Of a stretch of 64,000 nt of DNA, positions 21,061-40,908 are shown in pieces; the stretch's first letter is position 1, and every line of letters starts with the position of its first letter. The translations under genes and the position numbers were made by a program. The DNA is from Eleginops maclovinus (lineage: Eukaryota; Chordata; Actinopteri; Perciformes; Eleginopidae), in contig NC_086362.1 in assembly GCF_036324505.1 (NCBI RefSeq), positions 5,763,043 through 5,827,042 on the forward strand, given 5' to 3'. The notes under the pieces were generated by a model. That model ran no database searches. It saw only the letters and a list, made by a program, of their open reading frames with translations, and was not told the origin of the DNA.

Positions 21061-23332
21061 GAAGACCTGGAAGAGAAGTGGAACAGTGGAAAGACTGAGG
21101 AGCACCTTGCTCTCCCAGTAGTTATCCTCTTGGTGTTTAGCTTTAGCCAGAAACCAGGAACCCGACTCTGCTTCACCCCCCCCCCCACGTAGCGTCCTAT
21201 CCGCAGGCCGCAGGTAGGCTTTCATCACACCGGGTCCAGTTACCTCCCTCATATAAGCTAACCAGGCCAGGTGAGCGCAAACACTCCTCTGTTCCTTACA
21301 TCCTCACACACCGGGCCACACACATACACCCCACGCAGAATGGAGCCCGAGTTAGACAGCATGCCGGAGGTACCAGAGGAGATCTTACAGTTAAGTGGAA
21401 CGGGGCCTTTTTCTTACTTACTCTTGGAGCGTCTGTCCAAGCATTGTAACCTTAACTCGGGGCCCCTGCATGTGCTGTCTCTGGCCCTTTCTCTGTTTTC
21501 ATCGCTCCTTTACCTCCACCAATCTACAATTTGATCTGTTCTCTCTATCTGGCTTGTTGTGGTCATTAAACCGCGCCTGGTTATTGAAGTTTATGTAAAT
21601 GCTGTTATATCCAGAGAGAAGTGTCATCCAGACTGAAAATGTAAAGAAACCTAAAGGGGCGTAGCTGCTGCTTCCTTAGATGCTTGACTGACCACAATGC
21701 TGATAAGTAGAAATGATATTTTCCCTTCTAATGAGGCCTCTTTTGAGAGATAATAATGGAGATTTGGCAGCAGTGTTTTACACACTGGATCGGTGTCCTC
21801 ATTTGACTGTGATCCCTCTTGCTAATTGCTTTTTAATCTTCTTTTATCAGTCATAGTTGTTTCCTGGTGGCAGTCTTTCAGCCTAATTAAAACATTAACT
21901 GCTGAGTTATATCAGCGTAGTAAATGCTTTGCTCGTGTTGAATCGATGTTTAGCTTTGCACTGCGATATTAATATCAATGCTATTGGAAAACGTAGCGAC
22001 TGCTATAAAGCTGCAGGGGCCTATCAGTAAAGAGGAAGCTTTAGCAGAAGCCACTGGATGTAGCTGCTAGATGGGTTTGATAGGGCTTCAAATGTGTGTG
22101 TCATGCAGGAAAGGCCTTTTGATTATCAGTAGAAGCACAAAAAAAAAAATAACCCTTTTATATTGTGTAATACTGGATTTCTACATCATTATCATGCAGG
22201 GCTGCAGGTCAAATAATCCACAGATTGATCGAGCAGGTTTTTCTTCTTCAGTGAATAAGGATAGAGTAGTTAATGACCTTGCCTAATCTGCCTAGCAACT
22301 GCTGAAGATGACCATGTTTAAAGTTAAAGAGGTCAAACAACAGAAATAAAAACTACTCTTCCTCTGGGAAAATAACTCGGTTCTTGGCACAGCCTTAGTT
22401 ATGTAGCAACTAGCATAGTACAACATTTATCAGTTTGTGTTGCTCTGGGAGGAGTTCTTGTTTTTGTCCACCTCATCACCCAGTTAACCTTTTGTTATTG
22501 TTTCTCTGTCTGATTGCCAATGTTTCCATTTCTCCTTCCTATTTTGCATGGATTTATTGAAGTTTGAACATGTTTTTATTTGGACTACCTGAAAATAATG
22601 AAATTGCCCAGCAGTGATTGTATCTCACTGTGTGCAAAGTAAAGGTAGCAGCAACTCGCAACAAACTTCACTTCCTTCCTAGTGGTTTAGAACATAGCAC
22701 AGCAGGAGTTGAACACAAAGGAAGTGGGGTTGGGGTTAAACTATAATACAGATAAGAGAGGGTATACAGTATATTAAAGTGACTCAACCCACACCTGGAT
22801 CATCTCACCAGTGACATGCTCTAGCATGCGTTAAGCCCCACCTTTCTAACACTATACTTTTTGGTTTGATTAAAGCCTGTTTGGTCTTGTGTTTCATAAA
22901 AAGGATCATGTAGCCTGTGGTTTTTAAGCAGTGACACAGCACCTCATTTTCAAGTCCACGTGTAACTGCGCTTATTCCGCCAGTCACACACTCCACTCTG
23001 TCTAGGGAGTGGTGTCTGTAACACTTCAGTCGGCGTGAAGAACCGTACATTTCTGTAAGCATAACTAAACCCCAACGTCAATCAAGGTTTCAACTTCCTC
23101 CATTTGTCACCTCATTGTGTGCTTGACTTCTGCTTTTACTTCTCTATTCATTCCCTTTGGAAACCATGTGGAAACTTCCTGTGTCATACAACCCATGAGT
23201 CTGACTCACCCAATTATAGATCATATCTATCAGTCTTGACTGTTGGAGTCCACACTGTTTCTCTGCCCTCTCTACGGCAAAGTGTGTCCTCTCTACTTTT
23301 TGTCTCACCATGACTTTCTTCCCTAATCGCAG
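21061..23332. other. capg upstream region; no confident coding exon
   Basis: One 65-codon frame starts at 21340 in a good context (GCAGAATGG, MEPELDSMPEVPEEILQ) about 90 bases after an ATATAAG word. It ends at 21534. It could be a leader ORF or an alternative first exon, but its only nearby GT (GAG|GTACCA at 21370) does not join the capg frame. Otherwise nothing was seen. Confidence 0.35.
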
Positions 23333-23333
23333 C

Positions 23334-30647
<7,314 letters not shown>

Positions 30648-30911
30648 AACATTTGAGAAATCCTGCACACGAGAAGCAGACGCTGTATATCTGAAAACCA
30701 ACAGCGTCTGATACAAAATGCTTTTTTTTACATGCGATGACCCGATGTACATATTTGTAAGGGAGCACACTGTAGCTCGCTTGTGTGTTAGAATAAGGAT
30801 GTGATGCCACTTTTATAAATGCAAAGTCTATTCTGTTAGAGATAAACATTATTAAGTCAAAGAGTTTTTTTTTACGATGCTCTAGTGTCACAGATCTGCC
30901 TGCATTTGACA

Positions 30912-30917
30912 AATAAA
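30912..30917 (+). terminator. capg poly(A) signal AATAAA
   Basis: AATAAA lies 265 bases after the capg stop, followed by a T/GT-rich stretch. This is a reasonable 3' UTR length. Confidence 0.75.
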
Positions 30918-30939
30918 ACTTGAACTGCTCGCTTCTTGT

Positions 30940-32076
30940 AGAGTGTTTATCTTTTGTGTCATCCGTTGTTTTTGGCCACGCCTCGGTCCATGACATATTG
31001 CATAGCGTGATTTAAACTATGCCCTCTCCGTTCCTGTGGGAATATTACCTGCGCACGTAAGTATGATGACATCACAGTGTTGTCAATGGTGGAATTAACT
31101 CATAATGTTAACTCAAATGCTACACGTATGTAAATAATTGAGGTCATTTAACTTTGAATTTCACTACAGTATGTTAGCCGTTTGTACAGTATGTTCTGCT
31201 TTATTTAATTCCTCATAAATGAATATATTAGGTAGTTGGACTATTTGTCTGCAGTACGAGAACTTTAAGTTTCCTTTTATATTCAAAACAATTTCACAAC
31301 AGCGCAACGACTGCTTTTGTTTTCAAAGAGGAGATTTTGAAAATGCCTTTAGCATGAAGAAACAAAACAACAAAGTGTCTATTCTATCATTTTCAGTGCA
31401 GGAATTGTACTTCGAATTAGGTTTTTTACAGTGTTGTGCTGCTACTTCTACATAAGTAAAAATATCTAAACTCTTCTGTGATTTCTGACAGTTACTTTAC
31501 TCATAAACAGACTTGCCACTATAATTGCCATTGAAGGGAATAAATATGGTGTGATGTAGTAAGGGCATATTAAGCTGAGGATCAAAAGGTCAGGGGGGTT
31601 ATGTAGAGCAATGTGTTTTACTCTTCTCCAGTAGCTCACCAGGAAGTAAATGGATGACTAGAGAAAAGAGTTCTTGTATATTGTTTTAAAGACATGCACT
31701 GTGAGTTAAAGAAGGTTTCTATTTGATTTACTTTGACCTTTATTAAACCAGGAATGTCTCTTATCTTCAAAAAATGATGAAAATATATAATAATATGTGC
31801 ATATGTGCAGTTGTTACTCTCATGTAATTGTATGCTGCAAAATATTGGAAATATTGTTCAAAAATCGAGTTCAGACCAAAACACCTCTAGCTAAGAAATC
31901 TGTTAGTTTTTTCAATATTTTTTAAAACCTTTCTAGCAAAGTATTAGATGTTTTATGTATTTGACACAGTAATCAGCAATGTTATCCAAGCAGCCACTGT
32001 ATAAGAAATACCTTTACTTTACCTACACCTATTTACAGTAACACCTGAGCAAAATCCATGCCAGTGCGTCACTGAT
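30940..32076. other. intergenic, no gene seen; likely promoter and 5' UTR of the SPRY gene
   Basis: AT-rich DNA with no convincing exon. The open frame at 31219-31455 is not protein-like. The 5' UTR of the gene starting at 32077 probably lies in its last part. Confidence 0.5.
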
Positions 32077-35000
32077 ATGCAGAGTCTAACCACCGTCATT
32101 AAACCTCCAACCTTCATCGAGCCGCTGCCGAGAAGCCGTGAGGAATTGTCGTCAGAGAGGTTTCTTCGCCAGCTCAGAGGGAGCAATCTAAAAAAGTCCA
32201 AAGTTCAACAAGCAAAAGAGACAAATATGAGGCTGGTTAGAGAGCAGCGCCTGTCCAGTGTTCTCCACCAGCAGAGCTGCACCACCCTGCCTCCGGCTAC
32301 AGGTAGGACATCATGAATATCAGCAGAGGTTAATACAGTATACTGTGTATGTCTATGAGACATTTTGTACTGGATTTATAATAATACATAATATTTATTT
32401 ACAACTCTACTGGATTTATGATATTTAACACACATTTTCAATAAGCCTTTTGTATGGTAGTTTTAAATGTATGTGCTAAATATAGATTGAATTATCATAT
32501 TAATTTAAACGTGGGAATCATTTTTATTTCACTCCATATTAATACTCAGGCATCAATGATTTGAATTTAAATAAATGACTTATATTATTAAATAGTTTTG
32601 GCAGGTGTTGCTTATAATACATTTCATTTGTATAGCACACTTTAAAAGACAGTAATCGACGCACCTTGAGATGTTAAAAACGATCTGCAAAACATATTTA
32701 AAAAATAAAAGGCTTTAATTATTATCATTTACACTGAAAAGGTAATAATTATAGCTCATACGTTTAGCTTTCTCCACATCTTTACAAGTGAATTTTTATG
32801 ATAAGCTCCAATTTTATGATAAGTTTCACATTCCCACCAAAATATTTTTTCACCTGTTTTGAAAAAAGATCTTTAAAAAATAATGTATATCTGGAATAAT
32901 AAGAAAACATCTATGTTATATTGCCACAGGTAAACTACACCATACAAATAGTTACAATAAGTCCTCAAAGGACATTTAACTAATATGATAATCAATAATA
33001 TAATACTAACCATTTAACCTTTGATTCATCATGCACATTTTATGATTTTAACTTACAGTTTCAGATTAGTACTGGAGTGTCTATTATATTTATACAGCTG
33101 CTGTTACTTCTTACATCACTGTTTTTTCCTCTGCTACAGAATTGACAAGATGGAGATGGAGATGACTGTTCTGAAACCTGCTAAAAGTATGTATACAAAT
33201 AATTGTATAAATCCATTTTTAATTACTGCTAATTGCATTTTTTCTGCTGCATGCATGCATGTTAAAACAGCTTTCTTCTGGTGTGGCTGGGAAATGTAGC
33301 TTACATCCAATCAGATAAATGCTTTAAGGTATGTCTTCATGATGCGAAGCCTTTGATTGTGGCTGTAACTGACACGTATCAAGCTAATAATCACAAAGGC
33401 TAATAATTGCAGTTTCACTATTGTGAGTATCAATACCCTGCTGATTTACTCCCTTTGTTGGAAAAATAATTATCTGCTTGATTTTTGTTTCATGTGATCA
33501 TGAATGACGCTCATAAGGTTTTCTCCTCAATGTGTCCCCCTGCAGGAGTGGGCATACTGAAGGGGGGTGAAAGCCGCACCCAGAGCAGCTCCATCGGGGC
33601 CGTGCGCTGGAACCTGCCCGAGGAGGACGTGCAGATCCACAGCTCGGCCCCCAGCAGATCCGCCATAAACCTCACTCACCGCTCACAGGTACACTGGAAC
33701 TGCTTTTTCATTTATATTCTTTTCTGTGATTCCTGTTTTGTCTCATTTCCCTTTTGAGCTTTTGCCACTACCTTGATGAACATTCAAATGTGACCTGTTG
33801 TGTTTCCCGCAGCAACACTCTCGTCAAAACAGCCTGAAGGATCTCCGCAGCCTGCAGGAGTGTGTGCAGTTCATCCATCACTGGAAGGAGCAAGTGGACC
33901 AAATCTGCAAGGTAGGACATGAGGGAAAATGTGAGTCAGCGGCTCCGCAGACTCACATTATGGTTAGTAATACCATAACCATAATATTATACAATGAACA
34001 CTATGACAAGACAGAAAAGAGTGATAAGGGAAAAAGAGAAGGAAATACTATATCTTTTTGCCTAATTTCTAGACCTACATTTCCTCTGTTTGTTGGCCAG
34101 CTCAGGAAAAAAGATGGCTTTGATTTGGACAGTAAACACAGGCTTACTTTTGATCCTTTCAGTCTGTTAAATTCCTAGCTTGAGTTTATTACTCATACGC
34201 TTTATTTAGAGCCTTACGAGGTCAGATGAACCTGTTTTTATGACCAAATCAGATGAGCGTTGCCATGGGAATGTTTACTTGATCATGCAGGTAGAGGTGT
34301 TAGTTTGGATGGGTGGATGCTACCTGTTTATTGCCTCCATACCGCCTGGTTATCTGCCTTGCAGTGCTGAGTCACACACAGAGGGTTTATTTTACTTTAT
34401 CCTTTCTATTTACATATCAGTAAAAAAAAGTCCCACGTGACGAATTAAACACTGATACACATTTGAAATATAATGTAGATGTTTCTCATGTCATCAATGG
34501 TAACAGTATCAACCAGAATCTAAATAATGCATTTATCCCAAAGGAAATGAGTTCCAGACAGTTGCTCCATTTTAAAATAATAATTGTAAAAAATGGTATT
34601 TGACAATATATTTCATTTTGTAAAAGTACTGATGAAGATATAAATAAATTAAAACTGATTATTGGTTGAAATATTCACTGTAATACATAAGTAATCTTAA
34701 TTCTTATTAGTATTTTACAGTTAAATAATTGCACGGGTAACAGCTGTGTGTCGTTGTGTTCTAGCAGGGCGATGAGGATCCAGACGAGGGTCCCAGTAAG
34801 AAAGAAGCCCAGAGTGCAGACCGGCGTACTGAGCGCAGTCTGGAGGAGAGCAGGAAACTGATCCTGGAGTGGGCCGACGAACTCCACCACGTCGACAAGG
34901 TCAGAACACGACACAGCATTACGCTGCCTAAAAATACTATTCTGTACATTTTTGTGAAAGAAATATCAATCTTAGCTTACTGGTTTTGTGTCCTCAGTTC

Positions 35001-37103
35001 CTGAAGGAGATGCCCTCGGTGTTGGAGAGCGAGGAAAATAAGGAGAAGGAAAAGAACGCCAGCGAGGAGCCACAGATGAGGATCATGGAGTGGGCAAAAG
35101 AGCTACAGACAGCGACTGAGGTAAGGGGCCGTTAACCTAACACCAGGAAAAAGCCCCAAAAACGTTTGAATTTGTGTTTTTTAAGTAGAAAACAACGCCA
35201 CATCACGCAGCTGACTGAGGGTTTGTGTTGGCAGAGTTGTGGTGTGGAGAGCGAGGAGCTGGGCAGAGTGCTGAGTCAGCTGGGCCTGAAGAAGAAGCGC
35301 CTGGGAAACGTGTTGCCTCTGCTGGAGTTCATCACCTGGTCGCTGCTCAAGGAAGACAGCACGGTGAGAAAATTCACATTTCTGCCATAAGCCTGAAATG
35401 AAACTGGATAACCAACCTTGAATAACTAAACTATACAACATGCAGCATTACATAACGTTTGACTTAGTGAACCCTGCTCTCTGAATGCGTGCAGGGCATC
35501 AATAAATGCTCTCTGTGATTCGGCTTATATGACCCTGCCTTCCACAATAAACGTCCTTATTAACTGATAGTTTATCTGCACAGCTTTCATTTCTCATGCA
35601 GATGAAGGTGCGGCATACGGGCCAACATTATTTTATTGAAGTTTGAAGGCCTTTATTATTGTCCAGTTTTACCTTCTTTTAGGCTTGCTGCGTGACTTTC
35701 TGCTATACCTGCAGGAACTACAAACTACATTTGCTCTATTTATGTTTAATAATGACCTTTAAGGCTCTGAAAGAGGCCCTATGATGCTTTGTTGGGTTTT
35801 TTCCCTTTCCTGTAGTGTGTTATATAGGGTTGTGCATGTAAATGGTCTGCAAAATGTCACAGTAGAGGCTGAAATCTTTCAATACTGGTGCAATGGTCTG
35901 GTCGTAGCAGAGCGCTAACAGGAAGCATTGGAAAAGTTTACACAGCATTACCATGATCCCTGTTCTCATATTTGCATACCACATGGTCATAGGGGTCATT
36001 GAATGAATACAATTATTGAAATTATTGAAAGCTATTTTTATCTTTTTGTTTTCCCATTTCAGAAAATGATTCCACAGCTGTGGTTACTGGCAAAACAACG
36101 GACTTGGAAAGCCGGGATTTCAAGATACATCCCCAACTCAGGTGTGCATTTCTCAGTTTTAAAAATGACACGTTTGCCCATCAATATATCATTCTGATGT
36201 TATTGAGACGGTGGAGGTTTTGACCCTTTAATACAAAGCGATTGTAGAGGACCGAAGAATATTTGAAAAGAAAATGATTAGGCAAGATAAAGATGATGTT
36301 GAGAATGAGAAATGACTTTTCCCTGTAATGTGAATCATCTCAGGCTTAAGATTGATCTTTTAAATCACTGGTTTAGTCCAACAATTAACACGTTAGTTGT
36401 TTATCCACTGCGCATCTAATAAAATACCTGTCTCTGTTTTCAGTCTGGAGTTGGATTTGCGGCGCAGCAGGTAAGATCTTCATCTTATCGTGTCTCATAG
36501 AGCAACAAAACATTCCTTTCACAACAACCTCTGAGTGCTTTCCTCTTCTCCCTAACAGCTGATGTGATCCTGGACCCCATGACCAACCACCCCTGGCTGC
36601 ATATGTCGGAGGACCAGGTCCAGGAGGGCCTCTCGGAGTCTGAGCTGCCTTACAGCCCCCAGCGTTTCGACAACTGGCCCTGCGTGTTGGGGTGGGAAGG
36701 CTACAGCAGCGGGCGCCACTACTGGGAGGTGGACATATCCAAAAACGGCTTCTGGCGTCTGGGAGTGACCACCGCAGACTCCAAGCGTCTCGGCCGGTTC
36801 CCCATGACCCCCAAACAGGGCTACTGGGTCCTGTGGCGCAGCAACAACAATTTTTACGCCTGCACCAAGACGGAGACCATTCTGCCCATCGGCATGGTGC
36901 CCAAACGCATGGGGGTCTACTTAGACTACGAGGAGGGCCAGATCTCCTTCTACAACGCAGAGACAAAGTCCCACATCTACACCTTCACTGGGAGCTTCAG
37001 GGGGAAGCTGTACCCTCTGTTCGCCCCACTGGGGGGGCGCACTCTCTTGACACTAGTCCATCATTCAACTACTCGGAGAAATTCTGAAGAGGATTCTAAG
37101 TAA
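32077..37103 (+). CDS. B30.2/SPRY-domain protein with exon-encoded tryptophan-helix repeats, 500 residues
   Basis: I do not recognise this gene by name. Exons: 32077-32302, 33546-33688, 33813-33911, 34768-34899, 34998-35120, 35235-35363, 36063-36141, 36444-36470, 36559-37103. All phases agree. Residues 1-123 are basic and serine-rich with no RING or B-box, so this is not an ordinary TRIM ligase. Residues 124-284 come from four phase-0 exons of 33-44 codons. Each ends in a helix with a tryptophan 9-10 residues before the exon end (W147, W191, W232, W276). Residues from about 318 to 495 form a PRY-SPRY domain: VILDPMTNHPWL, then LGWEGYSSGRHYWEVDI, VYLDYEEGQISFYNAE and YPLFAP. SPRY domains bind proteins, and in fish many belong to expanded immune families; a role here is inference. 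Exon 4 has a tandem acceptor CTAGCAG, which could add one glutamine. Confidence 0.85.
33140..33186 (+). other. possible poison cassette exon in the SPRY gene
   Basis: A 47-base segment has an acceptor (CTCTGCTACAG) and a donor (AAAA|GTATGT). Inclusion between exons 1 and 2 would give an in-frame TGA after eight codons. Skipping it joins exon 1 to exon 2 in correct phase. It may be a regulated poison exon or a decoy. Confidence 0.25.
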
Positions 37104-37459
37104 ATTGCAAATACCGAACCAAAAAGAGGAATAGGATTTTTGATCCTTTGTTTTTGGGGCGGAATTTCACCTGAATTGACCTACCTTAAATGTCGCTTTA
37201 AACAGTTGCTGTCTAATATTCCTCTTCGAATGAAATCTCTGACTGAACAGTGATACGCAAACTGCAATGACATAAGTGGAGATTTCGATCAGAAACAAAA
37301 ACATTGAAACTAAACTTTGTGTGAAGTATTTATTTTGTATCATGGAATTCTTTGAAAATTACACTTAATTTCCAGAAAAATCCATAAATATGTGTGAACA
37401 TGAAAGTGTAACACATCCTGTATCCAAGCACTTTATAATGCACTTTCAGAAATGCACAT

Positions 37460-37465
37460 AATAAA
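37460..37465 (+). terminator. possible poly(A) signal of the SPRY gene
   Basis: AATAAA lies 357 bases after the stop codon. A second AATAAA at 37928-37933 could serve a longer 3' end. Confidence 0.45.
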
Positions 37466-37636
37466 TATGTATATATACATAATGTGTTTTTCATCCTTAT
37501 CTCTGACATCAACGTACATCTTTGTACATTTTACTTTAGCCTCTTACAAAGCTGATTTCTCCTTTGCATGACACAGTATATTTATATCAATGTTTTATAT
37601 TTTAAAGGAATATAAAATGTGTGAACATGTGTGTCA

Positions 37637-37773
37637 GGACTCTCTCTTACAAGCCCAGGGTCCGTCAGTCTCACAGCTGGAGGCGAAGAGCCTCCCGCCC
37701 CCCCGCAGGTCTGCACAGTCCCTGTCATCAGCGTCCCACTCCACCGTCACCCTTCAAAGGGACAAAGTGGTAA
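37637..37773 (+). other. GC-rich exon-like island, unassigned
   Basis: About 135 bases of GC-rich, serine- and proline-rich coding-like sequence sit in AT-rich DNA. They have a TGTGTCAG acceptor-like start and an AAAGTG|GTAATG donor-like end. Two plus-strand frames are open across it; one reads SVSQLEAKSLPPPRRSAQS. It may be an alternative 3' exon of the SPRY gene or an exon of an unannotated transcript. I cannot link it in phase to a specific neighbour. Confidence 0.3.
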
Positions 37774-37871
37774 TGTGTTTTTTATCCCAAAAAAGAATCT
37801 GTAATAACATACTGAGAGTTGTGTTGATATATGTACTCAAATGTCAACGAATACAATCAGTTGGATGCCAA

Positions 37872-37920
37872 TGTTTATATGTAAATGCTTGTTTATATGT
37901 AAATGCTTGTTTATATGTAC
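37872..37920. repeat. 18-bp tandem repeat
   Basis: TGTTTATATGTAAATGCT occurs twice exactly and a third time in part, directly adjacent. Confidence 0.85.
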
Positions 37921-38371
37921 ATATTGTAATAAAAAAAACATATTTCATTAAAATGTATGAGGTGAGTTTTTATTGGATAATTATTGGACTTTATAATTGA
38001 TTTTAAGGAGATGGTCCTCATTTGGTTCTTTAGTCACAGCTTCATTTTATTTCAAGTCATTTTACAGGTCTGTGTTTTGTTTATAGTTCCTAGGAAGTAA
38101 GACATATGTGATCTGATACGAAAAATAGTGTTTACAGTGAGGCACAGCAGGGCAGCTGAACACGCAAAAGGCCTTCTGTTCAATTTGTTTACAGAAAGAA
38201 AAACGTGTTTCAACTTCCATACAATATCAGAATGAATGAAATGTTCATAATACTTCTTGTGTTTGCTGCTCCACAAATAAATCAAGAGCATCATCATTCT
38301 TTCCATAAATACTGACCCATTCATCCTGAATATGAAAAGACTCTTTGACCCGTCACCATCTGGATCCGGAC

Positions 38372-40908
38372 TTACGGCATGTACTGCTGGACGTCCTCCC
38401 CGTCCCCCCACAGCCACTGCCCCTCCTGCTGAGCGTCCGTCAGTCCCACCCACAGGTAGGGGAAGTGAGGGAGCTTGCTCATCACACCTTGGATAAACTT
38501 CTAAAGAGAAAGAGACATTGAGAGGAGTTGATATCCAGAGATGCTACCTGATGTTGTCTCTCGTGACGCTACCATCTCTGCAGGGTCTTTGATGACGGCC
38601 AGGCTGCTGTTGTGCTGCAGGCAGAACTCTGCGCTCTCGCTCCAGCCACGATCATCCTGCAGTCCCACTGAAAAGAAGTAGCAGTGACTCCTCCAGCACA
38701 GCCAGCCGCCAGGACACACACTGCACCTGGAGTCTACACACAGCAAGACACTGGTTACTATAATTTAACCTTACGAGATTGAATGACTGCACCCACACCT
38801 TTTGAGATGTCACAGGTGCGGGATGACACATGTTGGTATCAGAGAATATAAATCACCTTGAGTGACAGTGTGGAGCATCAGGTTGACTTCCTGGTGCTCT
38901 CTTTGGCACTGCTGCAGTCTTTCCATCAGCTCATGGCTTGACAGGGCGGTCTGACCCACTCCTGGTGCTCTTGTCCACGTGACTGACCAATAAAAATGAG
39001 CCATTTAGTAACTTGACGCAGTGTAGTTGAAGTGCTATGAAGAAAAGTATGGTAGTAACAGGAACTAGATGTTGTTTCCCCAAGATCGTATTTTAAAAAG
39101 TAATGGAAATCTTGCTTTTTATAATATGGGGCCTTTAAATGTTTTCCATATGAAATGTATTTAGAGCAACATATATTAAAATCGTTCAAATCTAACTTGT
39201 TTTTATTTCATAGAACCCAATAATACGATTGTTTCTCATTTGTATAATGACATCTAAAAGAAAAAGTATTCCTAAAAGCTATAAGACTAAATATAGAACT
39301 CCTCCAACAGTTTGACAGATTTTAAACATTCATTCAGATTTGAGCGTGGCACAAATGGGATAAACATATGTGAAATGTAGTATTTTACATCTGTACTTAC
39401 CAAAGAATATCAAACCCATAAGAAGTCCCATGATTAGAAATGTTGTTGTCATAACAACAGCCACACGAGTTGTCAGTTGACAAGTGTGACAGCATCCTGC
39501 AACTGTGGTGGTAAAAAACGCAACCATGAAACAAGAAAGTTTCCATTTAAAATCGTCTTTTTCGACACAAAGAATATTATACATAAACCTGTTAACCAAT
39601 GACACACCTGCATCATGACCGGCCTGTAAACATGTAATCATGGCTGCACTGTTCGACCGCTGACACCCATTAAGATAAAACTGGGACACTTTCTCCGTGA
39701 AGTCAAGAAAACGTGGACTTTTGAAAAACTGCAGCTTGTTGTTGTCCAGCCATCCACTGTAACCTCAGGTGAGGTTTATGGGCTGTTATGCAAAGTGCTG
39801 ATGAGTTTTACTGTGATGAAGATACCGATAAGATCAACAGATGGTAATACATATAGGCACATTCTCTTTTTGTGTTGTGTGCATAATCCAGTAGGAATAA
39901 ACATAAACAAAGCCAAAGCCATACAACAAACGAGTATACAAACACAAATTATGACTGATTTTACTTAAGGATCACATCACAGAGAAGATGTAGGTAGAAA
40001 AACCATTGTTAGTTATTCTATTAAATGTGAAAGATGCCGTTTCCTTTGGTTATGAGAGCAATAAACACATATTTCAGAAATCAACCAAACATTATAAAGC
40101 TTTATATCACACACACATTTGCCTCAGGGCTGTACAGTGAGCCTGGACATGACACCAACCGTCATTCATTTTTAACCAAACCAACAGGGCAATACTTCTA
40201 AAACCTGATTTTTTAATGTAAGAAGGTTCCTATCTCAGTTTCAATATTTATTATGTGAGCTTTAGCCTCCGTCTTCCACACATTTGACGCATCCAGAAAA
40301 TGTATTCATCAAAATACATTTCCTCTGGTTCCTCTGCTACATCATTTTCCCTTTAAGAGAATCATAAGTCAAGAAGTGAGTTGTTTAGTATAACAAATGT
40401 ACCAGGGTGACTCGAGCCATATTAGCTATATATGCACAGGCTGTATGTAGGGGGCTCAAAGCTCTAGTACTTTGATTCATTTTGTGTAAATTAACTAGGT
40501 TTCTAAGCAGACTGAGATAGTACTTTAACAGGATTGAATGATGAACACCACTATACTACAGTATTCTACTTAGGCCATTTAAAAACATAATCATCTCTTT
40601 TCTCCTGAGGAGCACATTGTCTATCGCACTACACAGAAAATGCTGTCACATTTTCTTAAAAAAGAACACGTTTTTAAAAAGGGAGGAGAATTAAAATTGG
40701 GGAACCATTCTCATTTTAATAATTCAAATGTTTCCCCCATATGTTTCCCTTGCATCCTGAGAAAGTCAAGTGTGATATTTGTCTTTGAGTTTTAATCAAA
40801 CACTTCATAAAAATAGCAATTTGCTATTAGTTTTGGTTGAAGATGCCCTTAAAACTAACCTGCAGGTGTTTCTCTTTCAGCCTCTTCCTCTTCGTTTCTC
40901 AAATCCAT
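38372..40908 (-). CDS. type II membrane C-type lectin receptor with a truncated lectin domain
   Basis: Five minus-strand exons join in phase: 40860-40908, 39401-39496, 38857-38982, 38573-38733 and 38376-38500, the last reading on to a TAA at 38372-38374. The product is about 186 residues. In order: an acidic cytoplasmic tail (MDLRNEEEEAERETPAG); a transmembrane segment around VVMTTTFLIMGLLMGLIFF; a coiled neck (ELMERLQQCQREHQEVN); and a C-type lectin domain starting CSVCPGGWLCWRSHCYFF, with WSESAEFC and YLWVGLTDAQQEGQWLWGDG. The domain stops after QQYMP. The part with the last cysteines (usually WND..C...IC) is missing, and the calcium-site EPN/WND motifs are not seen. The stop overlaps a good donor (CC|GTAAGT), so a further exon may exist, but I found none in the 1.2 kb downstream. 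The family resembles fish CD209/CLEC-type immune receptors; the ligand is unknown. Confidence 0.72.

Noticed and set aside
36385..36966. 193-codon minus-strand frame
   Set aside because: Shadow of the SPRY-domain exon; the plus-strand frame contains the PRY-SPRY motifs.
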